Assembly: GCA_022376925.1 (NCBI GenBank)
Contig: JAIOJX010000004.1
Span: 178,465,501 to 178,529,500, forward strand
DNA length: 64,000 nucleotides
Direction: 5' to 3'
From: Tragulus kanchil
Taxonomy: Eukaryota > Chordata > Mammalia > Artiodactyla > Tragulidae
Shown: in pieces, positions 54,525 to 64,000 of the stretch
How positions within the stretch are numbered: position 1 is the stretch's first letter
How the letters are laid out: each line of letters starts with the position of its first letter
Made by a program: the position numbers and the translations under genes
The notes under the pieces: generated by a model
What the model was told of the DNA's origin: nothing
Database searches by the model: none
What the model saw: only the letters and a program-made list of their open reading frames with translations

Positions 54525-54974
54525 TGTTTTGTTTTCATTTTTATTTTACTTTTTACTTTTGCAGAGTTTTGTTGTTTACAGATATGTATGATCCCAGATT
54601 AGTCATGCGTATTAAGATAAGGCTCCAGCATGTTCTCGCCCTAGAAGTGAAGTGTCTCCGAGGACCCTCAGAAGACCTCCATGAAAGGGATCCGAGGGTG
54701 TTTGTGTCCACTGATGAAAAGTAAGCTGTGCTCATCACAGCTCCTAAGGTTTCTCCACTCCAGACGAGGGTTTCCTTCTGAGCTGTGCCACAAGGACACC
54801 AATCGTGTCTGTCTAATTAAGTGATGCGCGCTCGTTAATGAGACCAGCCCTCCCCAAGCACCTCTGAGGCCAGCCGTGAGGCCCTGACTGCTGTGGGCCA
54901 GCCCTGTGGAGCCCTCCCAACCCAGCCTGATCTCCCAGCCCCAGACTCCTACCACACAGAGAACAGACCCCATT

Positions 54975-55120
54975 TACAAATTCCGTTTCCTCTGCCTAGA
55001 AGCCCTTCTCTCTGCCTTTGCCTAGAAAAATGCCTTCTGCCCACCCTGAGCCCCCACAGCAGGGGTCACTCCTCTGAGAAGCCTTCCCTGATGCCCCCTT
55101 CCCTTGTATGCCTGAGACAC
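54975..55120 (+). mobile_element. L2 fragment in CACNA1I intron
   Basis: TCTGCCTAGAAGCCCTTCTC and GAGAAGCCTTCCCTGATGCC are typical of L2. Confidence 0.65.
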
Positions 55121-55246
55121 AGCCCGGGATGAAAGCGCTGAGGTTTCATTTTCATTTCCCTTTACATAGAACCGAGGGTCAGTTAATAGATTTTGAGGGG
55201 TAAGCCCATCACCCCAATACCACATCTCTTAAAGCACACACATCTC

Positions 55247-55549
55247 GGGGCTTCCCTGGTGGTCCAGTGGGTAAGGACACCGCCTTGCAGTGCAAGGGGT
55301 GCAGGTTCGATCCCTGGCCTGGGAAGATCTCACGTGCTGCAGAGCGCCTGGACCGATGTGTCTGATTTTACTGAGCCAGAGCTCTGGAGTACATGCGCCC
55401 AGAGCTGGTGCTCTGCAACAACAGACGCCACTGTGATGGGAGGCCCACACGGGCCAAAGAACAAAGATGGATGGAAACAGATAAATGAAAGACCAATAGA
55501 AGTGGCCCACCCATCCCTTTCCCTCCCCAACACCCCCTGCCCCCGAAAA
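55247..55549 (+). mobile_element. tRNA-derived ruminant SINE in CACNA1I intron
   Basis: Same family, plus strand, antisense to CACNA1I. Perfect 16-base target-site duplication AAAGCACACACATCTC at 55231-55246 and 55550-55565, suggesting a young insertion. In the intron between exons w7 and w8. Confidence 0.92.
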
Positions 55550-55779
55550 AAAGCACACACATCTCTTAAAGTAGCTGTAATCACTATCACACGTCTCCTA
55601 CTTGAGGCTGGGACCTCCTAGGCATCTCCATGTGTCCTATGCCAATGCAGGGTTAGCCTAGGAGACACCCTAGGATGTTTAGGATTCCAAACAAGGGGAA
55701 AGAGTGAGGAGGCCAGGTAGGGTGGAGGCACACTCCTCCCACCCCCATTCTCATCCTTAAGAGACTTTTCCATGATGCT

Positions 55780-55920
55780 TCTTATGACCCAGGCACCGTT
55801 CAGTGCTTTACAAGGTTTAACTATTTTAAACCTCACAACACCCCCTTGAGATAAATACCGTCCCCTTCCCCATTTCACAGGCAAGAAAACTAAGGCACCT
55901 AGTCCCCAGGCTCTCACAGG
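55780..55920 (-). mobile_element. MIR fragment in CACNA1I intron
   Basis: Antisense MIR: TTCAGTGCTTTACAAGGTTT and CCCCATTTCACAGGCAAGAA. Confidence 0.7.
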
Positions 55921-55937
55921 ACACTAGGCTTTGACTT

Positions 55938-56119
55938 CAGGTTCCCTGGTGGCTCAGATGGTAAAGAATCTGCCTGCAATACAGGAGACCCAAGTTCGAT
56001 CCCTGGATCAGGAAGATCTCCTAGAGAAGGGAATGGTTACCACTCCAGTATTCTGGTGGAATACAGTTCATGGGGTTGCAAACAGTTGGACATGACTAAA
56101 TGACCAACATTTTCACTTT
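55938..56119 (+). mobile_element. Bov-tA SINE in CACNA1I intron
   Basis: GTTCCCTGGTGGCTCAGATG, a B-box AGTTCGATCCC, and a Bov-A tail ending TGGACATGACTAAATGACC. In the w7-w8 intron. Confidence 0.82.
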
Positions 56120-57119
56120 CAGGGTGGCTTGAGTCTGGGCTCCAATCCACTGCTTGTCTGCACACCCCCCAGCCCAGCACTCACCCTCATCTCCCATGTG
56201 ACAAACTCCTCCGAAGGGATTTCATGCTAGGAAAGACCACAGCTCTCTGCATGACGGCCCCTGCTTTCCATCCAGCCGCATCACTTTCCCTTTGCAACTA
56301 GGCTGCTGGAAAGCTTGCACCAAACTCAAGAACGAAACTCAACCGTCCTCAGCCTGAGAGAATTTGCTTTCATGTCCCCTGGGCAGTTAATCTTCCATCC
56401 TCATTTTTATCAAGCTGTATCTGTGCCTTTTACCTTAAGACACCTAAACTTCCTTAAGACTAGATGAATGAATGTGTATGAGGCTCACCTCAGAGTGAGG
56501 AGGCGGGGAGAAGAGGAGCCATCGGCAGCTGGGCCAGTGGGGGAGGGGAGCCTGGGTGGCAGGAGGACGGAAGACACGCCCTCTGTGGCCCTGACCCAAT
56601 CATCTTCTTTCGCCTTGCCAATGGGGTGAGGGGCTTTCCTAACTTCTTAGGGTCCCTCCTCACGCCCACCCCATGCTGCCCCGTCCTAGAATGTCACACC
56701 TGCTGTCACGGCTCTATCCACCGCACTCCCTCGTACCAGCCACCCTACAAGGTCAACCCACCCTACAAGGTCAAACTCAAAGTGCCCTGACGCCTTCGCT
56801 AACTCCCCCGTGTGGACACTGCCCTAAGGCAGTCTTTCCCCCTTGCCCCCTGGAGACACCTGAGGGCAGAACCTGGGTGCTCAGTGGCTGGCCCAGAGCT
56901 GGGTACACAGCAGGTGGGGAGAGTGCTCAGAGAATCAGAAAGAAAGGCTGGGGAGAGCCTTCCCATCGCTCACAGCCCCGAGCTCACAATTGCTTCTCCG
57001 GAGGCAGGACTCCGCCTTGGCCCCTGGCAGGTCTGGAGAGGAGGGAAGTCACAGCCCGTGCCCCCCAGGGCCCAGCAGACACCAACGACTGCCAGGCGTT
57101 GGGGAAGGACGGCTCTTAC

Positions 57120-57190
57120 CTGGGGGAGAGCTTGCACCACCGTGTCCAGCAGGGCCCGCATGCCCGTGGCCATCTTCAGCAGTTTCAGCA
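57120..57190 (-). CDS. CACNA1I: CACNA1I exon w7: end of IVS4 and S4-S5 linker
   Basis: 71 bases. It completes Val, then encodes LKLLKMATGMRALLDTVVQA and LPQ. It finishes the domain IV voltage sensor and the linker that couples it to the pore. The acceptor is gcccacag|TGC and the donor CAG|gtaaga. Single copy. Confidence 0.95.
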
Positions 57191-57932
57191 CTGTGGGCGA
57201 CACCCAGCCCGGCCCACTCAGCCCAGGCCAGTGGGGACAGGCCTGAGCACGTGTGTGTATGCGTGTAAATGCAGTAGAGTGAGAAAGGGGAGGCATGTGC
57301 AGGCGAGGCCATATGACAGTCCCTGGGTGCAGCTGAATGGGAGGTGCCCCAAAACATGGTCGCCCAGGTGGGGTGTCAGAGTAGAAAAGCCCAAGAGAAG
57401 GAAGGCAGGCCCAGGGGAGCGGAGGGATAATAAGTGTGTGAGCGAGCATGTCATTCACCGCGATGGGGCCCCAGTGACTGGAGGTAAGGGACCCGGTCTC
57501 TCCCTACCTCTCTGGAGAGGCCCCATTGTGACTGCTATTTCTCCCCGGTCCCCCTCACCACCTCTCCCTCTGGGGACAGTGGGTAGGGCAGGTAGAAGGG
57601 TGAGCCCAAAGGCAGGAGTTTTTCTCTTGGGGGCAAAAGGGAAGCCTCTGAGAGAAGAAAGAGGACTTCAAGGACGAGGTGTCCCAGCCAGTGCTGGAGA
57701 GATGCCGGCAAGGACCCAATGCCCTCTCGGCTGCACTGGGTTCCCTTCAAGGCAACCAGAGTCGGGACCACGCTGGTCAGGGTGTTACACGGAGCGGGGA
57801 TGCAGGGTGCAGCACACAGCTCTCCGGACGAGGGTAAAGGTCCGCACACAGGGTGGGGGCCTCGAGGCTCCCGGTCCCCCCGCCCAGCAGGAGGCCCAGC
57901 CTGCCCGCGCCCCTGCCCCACCCGGCCCTCAC

Positions 57933-58066
57933 CCCGGGCGATCCGCAGGACCCGCATGATGCGGATGATGGTGGGGTTGATGGGCAGGGCCGCGTTGATC
58001 TCGATCTCCTCCAGAGTGATGCCCATGACCGAGAGCAGCACGATGGCCAGGTCCAGCTGGTTCCAC
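57933..58066 (-). CDS. CACNA1I: CACNA1I exon w6: IVS3 and first half of IVS4
   Basis: 134 bases. It completes the split Arg, then encodes [32 protein letters not shown] and the start of the voltage-sensing S4 helix, [12 protein letters not shown], with arginines spaced every third residue. The acceptor is cccag|GTGG and the donor CGGG|gtgagg, leaving one base of a split Val. Single copy. Confidence 0.95.
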
Positions 58067-58339
58067 CTGGGCAGCCGGGCGGAGGAGGGCAGGGGCGAGG
58101 GGCCGGGCGAGAGGCGCTTGAGTTGAGCTACACTCCAGCTGGAAGGAGCGTCCACTCTCCTGCCGTGGCCCACGGGATCCCCAGAAGCACCCCAAGCCCC
58201 AGTGGTTCTGCCCTCCTAACAGCCCCTAGTGACCCCAGGGGTTCCAGCTCCCTCGCTGTCCCCACAGCTGCTCTCCCCCCAGCAGCAGGCTAAAGGAACA
58301 TCTCTGGCTCCCGCCGGGGAGGAGGAATGCGTTCTGACT

Positions 58340-58470
58340 CGGAGGTCTGAATCGAGCCAGCGGCTCCCTCTGGGTGGCCTTGGGCCGGTCCATCAACCTC
58401 TCTGAGCTCCACTGTTCCCTCTGAAAAGCACTAGCATGAGGTACGCCCTGCTCTACCTGGAGGGAGGACC
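58340..58470 (+). mobile_element. MIR fragment in CACNA1I intron
   Basis: GGTGGCCTTGGGCCGGTCCA and CAACCTCTCTGAGCTCCACT, sense MIR, w5-w6 intron. Confidence 0.6.
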
Positions 58471-58669
58471 CACACGAGCTGAGCTGAGGAGGGGCTCAGC
58501 AGGATGCCCTGCACCGGTCAGGGCCACAGGCAGCACGGGGGGTCAATGGCCATCAGTCCCCGGCTCTCCTCGGTTCCCATCCTCCCGCTGCCCCAGGCTT
58601 CCCCCGGGTCAGGACTGCTTCCTCACCGTGCTGTGCACTCCGCTGCCCCAGCCCAGCCCGGCTGCTCAC

Positions 58670-58779
58670 CGGTCCTTGAAGAAACGTCTCAGACCAAAGG
58701 CCACCAGCTTCAGCACCGCCTCCAGCACAAAGACCGTGGTGAACATGTAGTTGCAGTACTTGAGGGCTGTCTCCAGAGA
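58670..58779 (-). CDS. CACNA1I: CACNA1I exon w5: IVS2
   Basis: 110 bases, 36 codons plus two bases of a split Arg. It encodes [20 protein letters not shown] and [16 protein letters not shown], the second helix of domain IV and the S2-S3 turn of the voltage sensor. The acceptor is ccccgcag|TCT and the donor CG|gtgagc. Single copy in the window. Confidence 0.95.
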
Positions 58780-59054
58780 CTGCGGGGGCAACAAAGGGAC
58801 GCACGATCCCGGTCTCATGGCCTGTCCCCCACCTTATGCCAGTCAGAAAATCCCTGCCTTTTAAGGGGAGAATTGAGTCCATTCGCATTTAATGCAATCA
58901 TTTACATATCGGCTTTCCTTTGGTCCGCCTCACTTAATGTGCCCGATCTATTTCAGATTGTGGGTTTCTTTTCCTCATTTCTGCTGGTCTGGTCCAACTG
59001 CCACTCCGTGGAGGCAATATGCAGTATCAGTTGAGGGGTGTTAAGAACCAGACC

Positions 59055-59270
59055 ACCTAGTAATAGATTTGAATCCAGACTCAGCACTTACTCCCTGTTC
59101 ACTTTGTAACCTTGGCGAGTCACTTGACCTCTCTAGGACTTAGTTTTCCAGTCTATGAATTGGGGATGATTAACAGCACCCAGCTCAGAAAGTTGCTCTC
59201 AAAATGAAATGAAGTAATAGGCAAGACCAGACGGGATCAACACTTGGTAAATGTGAACTCTTATTAGTAT
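59055..59270 (+). mobile_element. MIR element in CACNA1I intron
   Basis: Well preserved: TTTGTAACCTTGGCGAGTCA, CTTGACCTCTCTAGGACTTA, then an AATGAAATGAAGTAATAGGC tail. w4-w5 intron. Confidence 0.75.
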
Positions 59271-59584
59271 TCCATCTTTTCGTGTTAATTTAGAAGTTCT
59301 AGCATCACTGTCGCATTCCACCAATGGGTGCCTTCCTTTTTCCTCCATTCATTACATTCGTCTCCTACCCGTTAAAACAGGCTACCACTTCCTCATCTGG
59401 AGGCTTTGCTCTCCTCTTTTCCCCCGACGCCACTATGTCTTTGCAGAGACTTGCCCCTACATAACTCACGCCTCACGTGTCCCTCGTGCACATGGCCTGT
59501 AACCAGCTGAGAAACAGTCACCTCTCCTATCCCCGTGTTCTGCCCTCAACAGCCCCGCCCCCGTCAGGCTCCAGAGGCCCAGCA

Positions 59585-59780
59585 GCAGTGGACCCGCTGG
59601 CAGACTGAAGTTCCAGTCCTGCCTCTGCTCACTGGGCAGTGTATTTTCTGTCTCTGAGCCTCAGTTTCCTTATCTACAAAATCTGGAGAAAGCCCGGCAC
59701 ACACACACCTGAGAGCTGCTGTGAGGCTCAAGAGACTTACTATCTGCAGCGTGCCCTGCCACGTCGCACCGAGCACGCCA
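59585..59780 (+). mobile_element. MIR element in CACNA1I intron
   Basis: TCTGAGCCTCAGTTTCCTTA and GAGAGCTGCTGTGAGGCTCA, sense MIR, w4-w5 intron. Confidence 0.65.
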
Positions 59781-60042
59781 CAGCCACGGTCACGCATGCT
59801 CGAGGCTGGGCCCAAAGGTCACCCACCGCCCCCTCCACCGCACCACGTTCACCAGGACCTTTCGTTGGAAAGGAGTGGCCTCTCCCTCTCCCTCATCCCT
59901 CCTACCAGGCCCTGAGCTTCCTAAGCACAGGACCCGGGGTAGGGACGGCTCAGACCGTGGCCCAGCCATCCCTGGACTGAGGTCCCACGGAGGACCCCCT
60001 CCCGCCACGTGGCCTCGGGCCAGGGGCCGGGCTGGGGCTCAC

Positions 60043-60194
60043 CGTGGGCTGGTTGTAGTGCTCCAGGGACATGGTGACCACATTGAGGCAGATGATGAAG
60101 GTGATGAAGATGTCCAGGTAGTGGCTGGTGCACATGGAGTGGATGAGCAGCCTCGTGGGACAGTAGGTAGCATAGTAGGGCAGCCGCTGGGCCT
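60043..60194 (-). CDS. CACNA1I: CACNA1I exon w4: III-IV linker end and IVS1
   Basis: 152 bases; the first two complete the split Lys codon, then 50 codons follow, ending on a codon boundary. It encodes [20 protein letters not shown], then the first transmembrane helix of domain IV ([20 protein letters not shown]) and HYNQPT. The acceptor is ccctgcag|AGG and the donor ACG|gtgagc. The [12 protein letters not shown] linker is one of the features that identifies alpha1I. Confidence 0.95.
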
Positions 60195-60791
60195 CTGCAG
60201 GGGGCACAGGGAGGCAGGGCGGGTGGGTGGCACGGACCACAGAGGGTTGGGGTGGAAGTGGGGCCACAGCACAGGGAGGGAGAGGCGGGGTCGGGGGAGG
60301 AGGCGGCGGGAGCGATGCCAGTCCACCCATGGCCCCGGGAGTCAGCTCGGTCTCCCCCACCCAGCCAGGGTACCTCGAGGGAAAGGGGTAGACGGTGAGG
60401 CGGGGCTGCAAAGAGGCGCCCTGATCCTCCTCATCCACCCCAAACATGCCCACGCGGGGGCTCTGGGTCTGCTGGGGGCAGGACAGGGGTCCCGCGGCTC
60501 GGGGCTGGGCATCCGGGCTCTGCCTCGGCCCTCTGCCTGGACGGAGCTGCAGGGCCTCGTTCAGGAGGCAGCCGCCATCAGACCCGGGACGGACACCGAG
60601 GACAGAGGTCGGGTCTGGCAGGCGCTGGGCGAGGGCAAGGCCGGGGGCCTCCTTTCCCTTCTGGCTCCGGAGGCCCGGGGGCTGGGGTCAGGCTCAGGCC
60701 TGGGCGCCCAGCCCCGCTCCTGGGAGGAGCCCAGCAGCGGGCAGAGGAGCCCGGGCCGGGGGCCGCCCCTGCCCCTGCGTCCCCCACTCAC

Positions 60792-60984
60792 TCCGGCGCT
60801 TCTTCTCCAGGCGCCGCAGCCGCTTCTCCTCGCGCCGCCGCGCCTCCTCGGCCTCCTGGTGCTGCCGGCACTTGTGGAAGTTCTCCACCACGACGCCCAC
60901 GAACATGTTGAGCACGAAGAAGCTGACGATGAGCAGGAAGGAGATGAAGTACAGCAGCATCCAGGGGTTGTGGTTGGGCACGGG
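60792..60984 (-). CDS. CACNA1I: CACNA1I exon w3, second copy (tandem duplicate)
   Basis: Same sequence as the exon at 61909-62101, with intact acceptor and donor, inside duplication pair 14. Only one copy can belong in a working transcript: splicing both together adds 193 bases and breaks the frame. The best explanation is an unmerged assembly overlap. A real duplicated, mutually exclusive exon would be expected to have diverged in sequence, and this one has not. Confidence 0.85.
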
Positions 60985-61204
60985 CTGCGGAGACCAGACG
61001 GGGCTGAGGGAGGCTGGCCGGGCACCGCGCGGCCCACAGGGGCGGGGAGGGGGTGCCCCACCTCGCCAAGCCTCCCTGCAGTGGGGGCTCTGTCAGCAGC
61101 CTGCTGGGCACCTGGGAAGGGCCCACCCTGCCTGGCACGTAGATGGTGCTCAGCAAAGGGAGTGCCCCCTTCCCGGCCATCTGTCTGCTTCCTCTCGCCC
61201 ACCG

Positions 61205-61336
61205 TCTATTCATCCACCCACCGACCTATCCACCCAGCCCCTCATTCACCCCTCTACCCGTCCATCCACGTATTCATGCCTGTGCTCATCATCCATCTAT
61301 TTATCCAACCACTCATCCACTTATTCATCCACCTAG
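61205..61336. repeat. Degenerate CATC/CATT-rich repeat, copy 1
   Basis: Imperfect tetranucleotide-like tract of ATCCAC, TTCATC and ACCC units in a CACNA1I intron. Repeated at 62322-62453 in pair 14. Confidence 0.7.
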
Positions 61337-61908
61337 AAACACGCCAGGAAACAAAGCAGCCAGCGGAGGAGAGAGCACAGCCCCGAGGCTGCGTGCGTGT
61401 GCATCTGTGTGTGCTGGTGACGGTGGCAGGCGTGCAGACAGACGTGGGAGGTGCTGTCTCCACGCGTTCTCACTCCTCCCCGTCCCCTACCTCCACGTCC
61501 GCCTCCACTCCAGAGCCGTACAGGCCAAGGCCCAAGAAGGTCAAGAGCCTGAGGTGGCCTACAGGCCTCGGAGTCACCCCCAGCCCGATTCCCTCACCGG
61601 GAGACCTGGAGCATCTCCCAGCTCCTTCTCGCAATGACTCCCGTAGCCAGGATACTGCCTGGACGGAGCTGCGGGGTTCAGGAGGCAGCCGCCATCAGAC
61701 CCGGGACGGACACCGAGGACAGAGGTCGGGTCTGGCAGGCGCTGGGCGAGGGCAAGGCCGGGGGCCTCCTTTCCCTTCTGGCTCCGGAGGCCCGGGGGCT
61801 GGGGTCAGGCTCAGGCCTGGGCGCCCAGCCCCGCTCCTGGGAGGAGCCCAGCAGCGGGCAGAGGAGCCCGGGCCGGGGGCCGCCCCTGCCCCTGCGTCCC
61901 CCACTCAC

Positions 61909-62101
61909 TCCGGCGCTTCTTCTCCAGGCGCCGCAGCCGCTTCTCCTCGCGCCGCCGCGCCTCCTCGGCCTCCTGGTGCTGCCGGCACTTGTGGAAGTTC
62001 TCCACCACGACGCCCACGAACATGTTGAGCACGAAGAAGCTGACGATGAGCAGGAAGGAGATGAAGTACAGCAGCATCCAGGGGTTGTGGTTGGGCACGG
62101 G
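61909..62101 (-). CDS. CACNA1I: CACNA1I exon w3, upstream copy: IIIS6 and start of III-IV linker
   Basis: 193 bases, starting in phase 0 and ending with one base of a split Lys codon. It begins [20 protein letters not shown], the S6 helix of domain III, continues through [18 protein letters not shown], and ends in a highly charged linker ([19 protein letters not shown]). The acceptor is ccgcag|CCC and the donor CGGA|gtgagt. A second, apparently identical copy lies 1117 bases away at 60792-60984. Because 193 is not a multiple of three, a transcript using both copies would shift frame. Confidence 0.93.
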
Positions 62102-63429
62102 CTGCGGAGACCAGACGGGGCTGAGGGAGGCTGGCCGGGCACCGCGCGGCCCACAGGGGCGGGGAGGGGGTGCCCCACCTCGCCAAGCCTCCCTGCAGTG
62201 GGGGCTCTGTCAGCAGCCTGCTGGGCACCTGGGAAGGGCCCACCCTGCCTGGCACGTAGATGGTGCTCAGCAAAGGGAGTGCCCCCTTCCCGGCCATCTG
62301 TCTGCTTCCTCTCGCCCACCGTCTATTCATCCACCCACCGACCTATCCACCCAGCCCCTCATTCACCCCTCTACCCGTCCATCCACGTATTCATGCCTGT
62401 GCTCATCATCCATCTATTTATCCAACCACTCATCCACTTATTCATCCACCTAGAAACACGCCAGGAAACAAAGCAGCCAGCGGAGGAGAGAGCACAGCCC
62501 CGAGGCTGCGTGCGTGTGCATCTGTGTGTGCTGGTGACGGTGGCAGGCGTGCAGACAGACGTGGGAGGTGCTGTCTCCACGCGTTCTCACTCCTCCCCGT
62601 CCCCTACCTCCACGTCCGCCTCCACTCCAGAGCCGTACAGGCCAAGGCCCAAGAAGGTCAAGAGCCTGAGGTGGCCTACAGGCCTCGGAGTCACCCCCAG
62701 CCCCGATTCCCTCACCGGGAGACCTGGAGCATCTCCCAGCTCCTTCTCGCAATGACTCCCGTAGCCAGGATACTGCCGACCCCGGTCAGCCGTGTGTCTC
62801 ACCGAAAGCCCCGGCTTAGAGCCCTGCTCTCAGAGGGGTGCTGGGAGGGCTCAGACCCAGCCTCCTCGCTGACCCCTTCCACCTTCTCATGCCCAAACCA
62901 TCCTCACCCAGCAGCCCCAGGAAGCTCCCACAAGCTCACCTCGCTGGCACCGCTTCACGGACGCCCACTGCCCTCAGCTCCAGCCCCGGCGGCGCACCTG
63001 GGCCCTCCTGACCTTCCGCCCGTTTATCTCCTCCACCCACCTCCTGTCACTCTCCTTCTACCTCCTACTGCTGGCCCTGGCCTCACAGCTCCCTGAGCCT
63101 GTCACTGTCCCGCCCAGGCATGCACCTGCTGTCCCTGAAGCTGGCCCCGCCCTGGGCCTCCTCCTCCTCTCCCTTCCCCACTCACGGGCTCTGCAGCCCG
63201 CCCCGTGGAGCCAGCTGCCGGTGCTCTCCCTGCAGAGAGCGGGCCGGTGGATGCAGACAGCGCTCAGACGGACCTCAGCCGGAGCCCGGCCCTGACAGAG
63301 AAGGGGCGGCCCAGGTCGGGGAGGGGCGAGTGTGGCTGACAGTGGAAGACGCCAGCTCCCGACCGCCCGGCCCCAAGACAGCGTGTCCCTCCCCAGCTGC
63401 CAGAGCAGACCCGGCCCAGCCGCGCCCAC
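62102..63429 (-). other. CACNA1I: CACNA1I intron w2-w3
   Basis: Acceptor side includes unit B of pair 14 up to 62777. The remaining 650 bases are C-rich with no recognised repeat or exon. Confidence 0.7.
62322..62453. repeat. Degenerate CATC/CATT-rich repeat, copy 2
   Basis: Apparently identical second copy of the 61205-61336 tract, from duplication pair 14. Confidence 0.7.
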
Positions 63430-63519
63430 CTGCTGATCCACCGCGACGGCATCCAGTCCATTGTACATGATGTTCACCCAGCCGTCCTTGGAGGCCAGCA
63501 CGAAGAGGGACATGAGTGC
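63430..63519 (-). CDS. CACNA1I: CACNA1I exon w2: domain III pore loop
   Basis: Ninety bases, 30 codons, phase 0-0. It encodes [20 protein letters not shown] followed by [10 protein letters not shown]. The aspartate in SKDGW is the domain III residue of the T-type EEDD selectivity filter (established for Cav3 channels). The acceptor is cttccag|GCA and the donor CAG|gtgggc. No changes affect the filter. Confidence 0.95.
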
Positions 63520-63699
63520 CTGGAAGGCGCGGGAGGGAGGGCACGCAGCCGATGAGAGGCGCCAGGCGGGAGGCCAAGGCTCCGGGCCAGGCTGTTACCT
63601 CCCATGTGGCTCTGTGGGGACCGCCTTGGGGTCCAGGGTCACCAGCCTGGCACTGAGCATGCCCAGAATGGGAAAGCGGACCAGGCACCAGTGGCCACT

Positions 63700-63850
63700 A
63701 AACCCTTACTAACGGCCGGGCCCTCGCCAGACACTCTGTATGCAGGGTGTCTAAGCCTCACGCCACCTGTGAAGTGACTTCTACCCCACCCGTCCTGCAG
63801 ACCAGAAAATCAAGGCTTGGAAAGCAGAGGCCCTGGCGGGGGAGGACCGG
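63700..63850 (-). mobile_element. MIR fragment in CACNA1I intron
   Basis: Antisense MIR-like GCCAGACACTCTGTATGCAG and CCTGCAGACCAGAAAATCAA, w1-w2 intron. Confidence 0.55.
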
Positions 63851-63944
63851 AACCTAGCCTGCAATTCTGGGGCTGTGGGCACTGAAAAGCTGTCCCTTTC
63901 ACCCACCCGGGTGGGTCAGGTCAAGAGCAGGAGGGCGTGCTCAC

Positions 63945-64000
63945 CTGGCCCAAGTTGTCGAAGTTGTACTTGTGATGGACCCAGCGGTAGTTGGCGGCCA
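63945..64000 (-). CDS. CACNA1I: CACNA1I exon w1 (partial, window edge): domain III S5-pore segment
   Basis: Fifty-six bases visible, cut by the window edge. They encode AANYRWVHHKYNFDNLGQ, the extracellular stretch before the domain III pore helix. The donor is CAG|gtgagc, read on the minus strand, and the exon ends on a codon boundary, so it joins the next exon as NLGQ-ALMSLF. The 5' end of this exon is not in the window. Confidence 0.93.

Larger units (their letters stand above)
53464..57119 (-). other. CACNA1I: CACNA1I intron w7-w8
   Basis: The largest intron seen. It holds three SINEs, two MIR fragments and an L2 fragment listed separately. The stretch 56120-57119 shows nothing recognisable. 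Confidence 0.75.
60533..62777. repeat. Tandem duplication pair 14 (contains exon w3)
   Basis: Unit A 60533-61654, unit B 61655-62777 (offset 1122, then 1117). The first 30 bases of B lack a few bases present in A, and one C-run near 61585/62702 differs. The body looks identical. Confidence 0.95.
35350..64000 (-). other. CACNA1I: CACNA1I gene, 3' part (Cav3.3 T-type calcium channel alpha1I)
   Basis: Pore-forming alpha1 subunit of a low-voltage-activated plasma-membrane calcium channel, known from thalamic and other neurons. The window carries the last 15 coding exons and the 3' UTR. Assignment to alpha1I rather than alpha1G or alpha1H rests on the remembered human protein: the III-IV linker reads [12 protein letters not shown], the S6 tail [20 protein letters not shown], the C-tail [22 protein letters not shown] and DSMDPSDEEG, and the protein ends GDAASRGRR. 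Exon phases are consistent throughout. The 5' exons (domains I, II and most of III) lie beyond the right edge. Four exons are duplicated in full and two partially by about 1.1 kb tandem duplications, which are probably an assembly problem. The gene itself shows no disabling mutation. Confidence 0.95.

Noticed and set aside
56673..57959. A 428-codon open frame on the plus strand
   Set aside because: Antisense across exon w7, its introns and part of exon w6; no domain, no homology I recognise, and no sign of splicing signals or conservation.
59875..62028. A 717-codon open frame on the plus strand, the longest in the window
   Set aside because: It runs antisense over exon w3, its duplicate and the pair 14 junction. 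It is open because the DNA is GC-rich, and its translation is low-complexity with no recognisable domain.
1949..62777. The ~1.1 kb duplications as a novel mobile element or amplification system
   Set aside because: The units share no sequence with each other, have no common ends, target-site duplications or coding capacity, and differ mainly at the seams. An unmerged-overlap artefact explains this better, pending long-read proof.

Overview
The window is vertebrate nuclear DNA from a pecoran ruminant (cattle/sheep/goat/deer group). Its repeats include BovB LINE fragments, Bov-A/Bov-tA SINEs and a tRNA-derived SINE family with a GGTTCGATCCC B-box, beside old mammalian L1, L2 and MIR pieces. I cannot tell bovid from cervid by reading. 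There are no bacterial genes, no CRISPR array and no free-standing tRNA or rRNA gene.

The only protein-coding gene I can support is on the minus strand: the 3' half of CACNA1I, the T-type (low-voltage-activated) calcium channel Cav3.3 alpha1 subunit. Fifteen consecutive exons run from the right edge (domain III pore region, 64000) to the stop codon at 41110-41112. They encode about 855 residues: the end of domain III, the III-IV linker, all of domain IV and the whole cytoplasmic C-terminus. Splice phases agree at every junction and no exon has an in-frame stop. A 3' UTR follows, down to an AATAAA signal at 35371-35376 with a GU-rich downstream element. The upstream exons of the gene lie beyond the right edge.

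Positions 1 to about 35,000 are the 3' flank of CACNA1I. They hold many SINE/LINE insertions and no gene I recognise. In human the next gene in this direction is ENTHD1, tens of kb away, and I see none of its exons here.

The dominant structural feature is fourteen head-to-tail direct duplications, each with a unit of about 1.08-1.18 kb. Together they add roughly 15.7 kb. They fall in intergenic DNA, the 3' UTR, introns and exons alike. Four CACNA1I exons are present twice in full and two more have a truncated second copy. Mismatches, homopolymer-length changes and scrambled bases concentrate next to the junction between the two copies. The most economical reading is unmerged overlapping contig ends (possibly two haplotypes laid end to end), so the true locus would be about 48 kb with single-copy exons. 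A genuine tandem-duplication process is not excluded by sequence alone and would be extraordinary.

Other points of interest are a GC-AG intron in the C-terminal coding region, a 24-copy 19-bp G-rich minisatellite beside a splice donor, a GC-rich terminal exon, and several SINE insertions whose target-site duplications help date the duplications.
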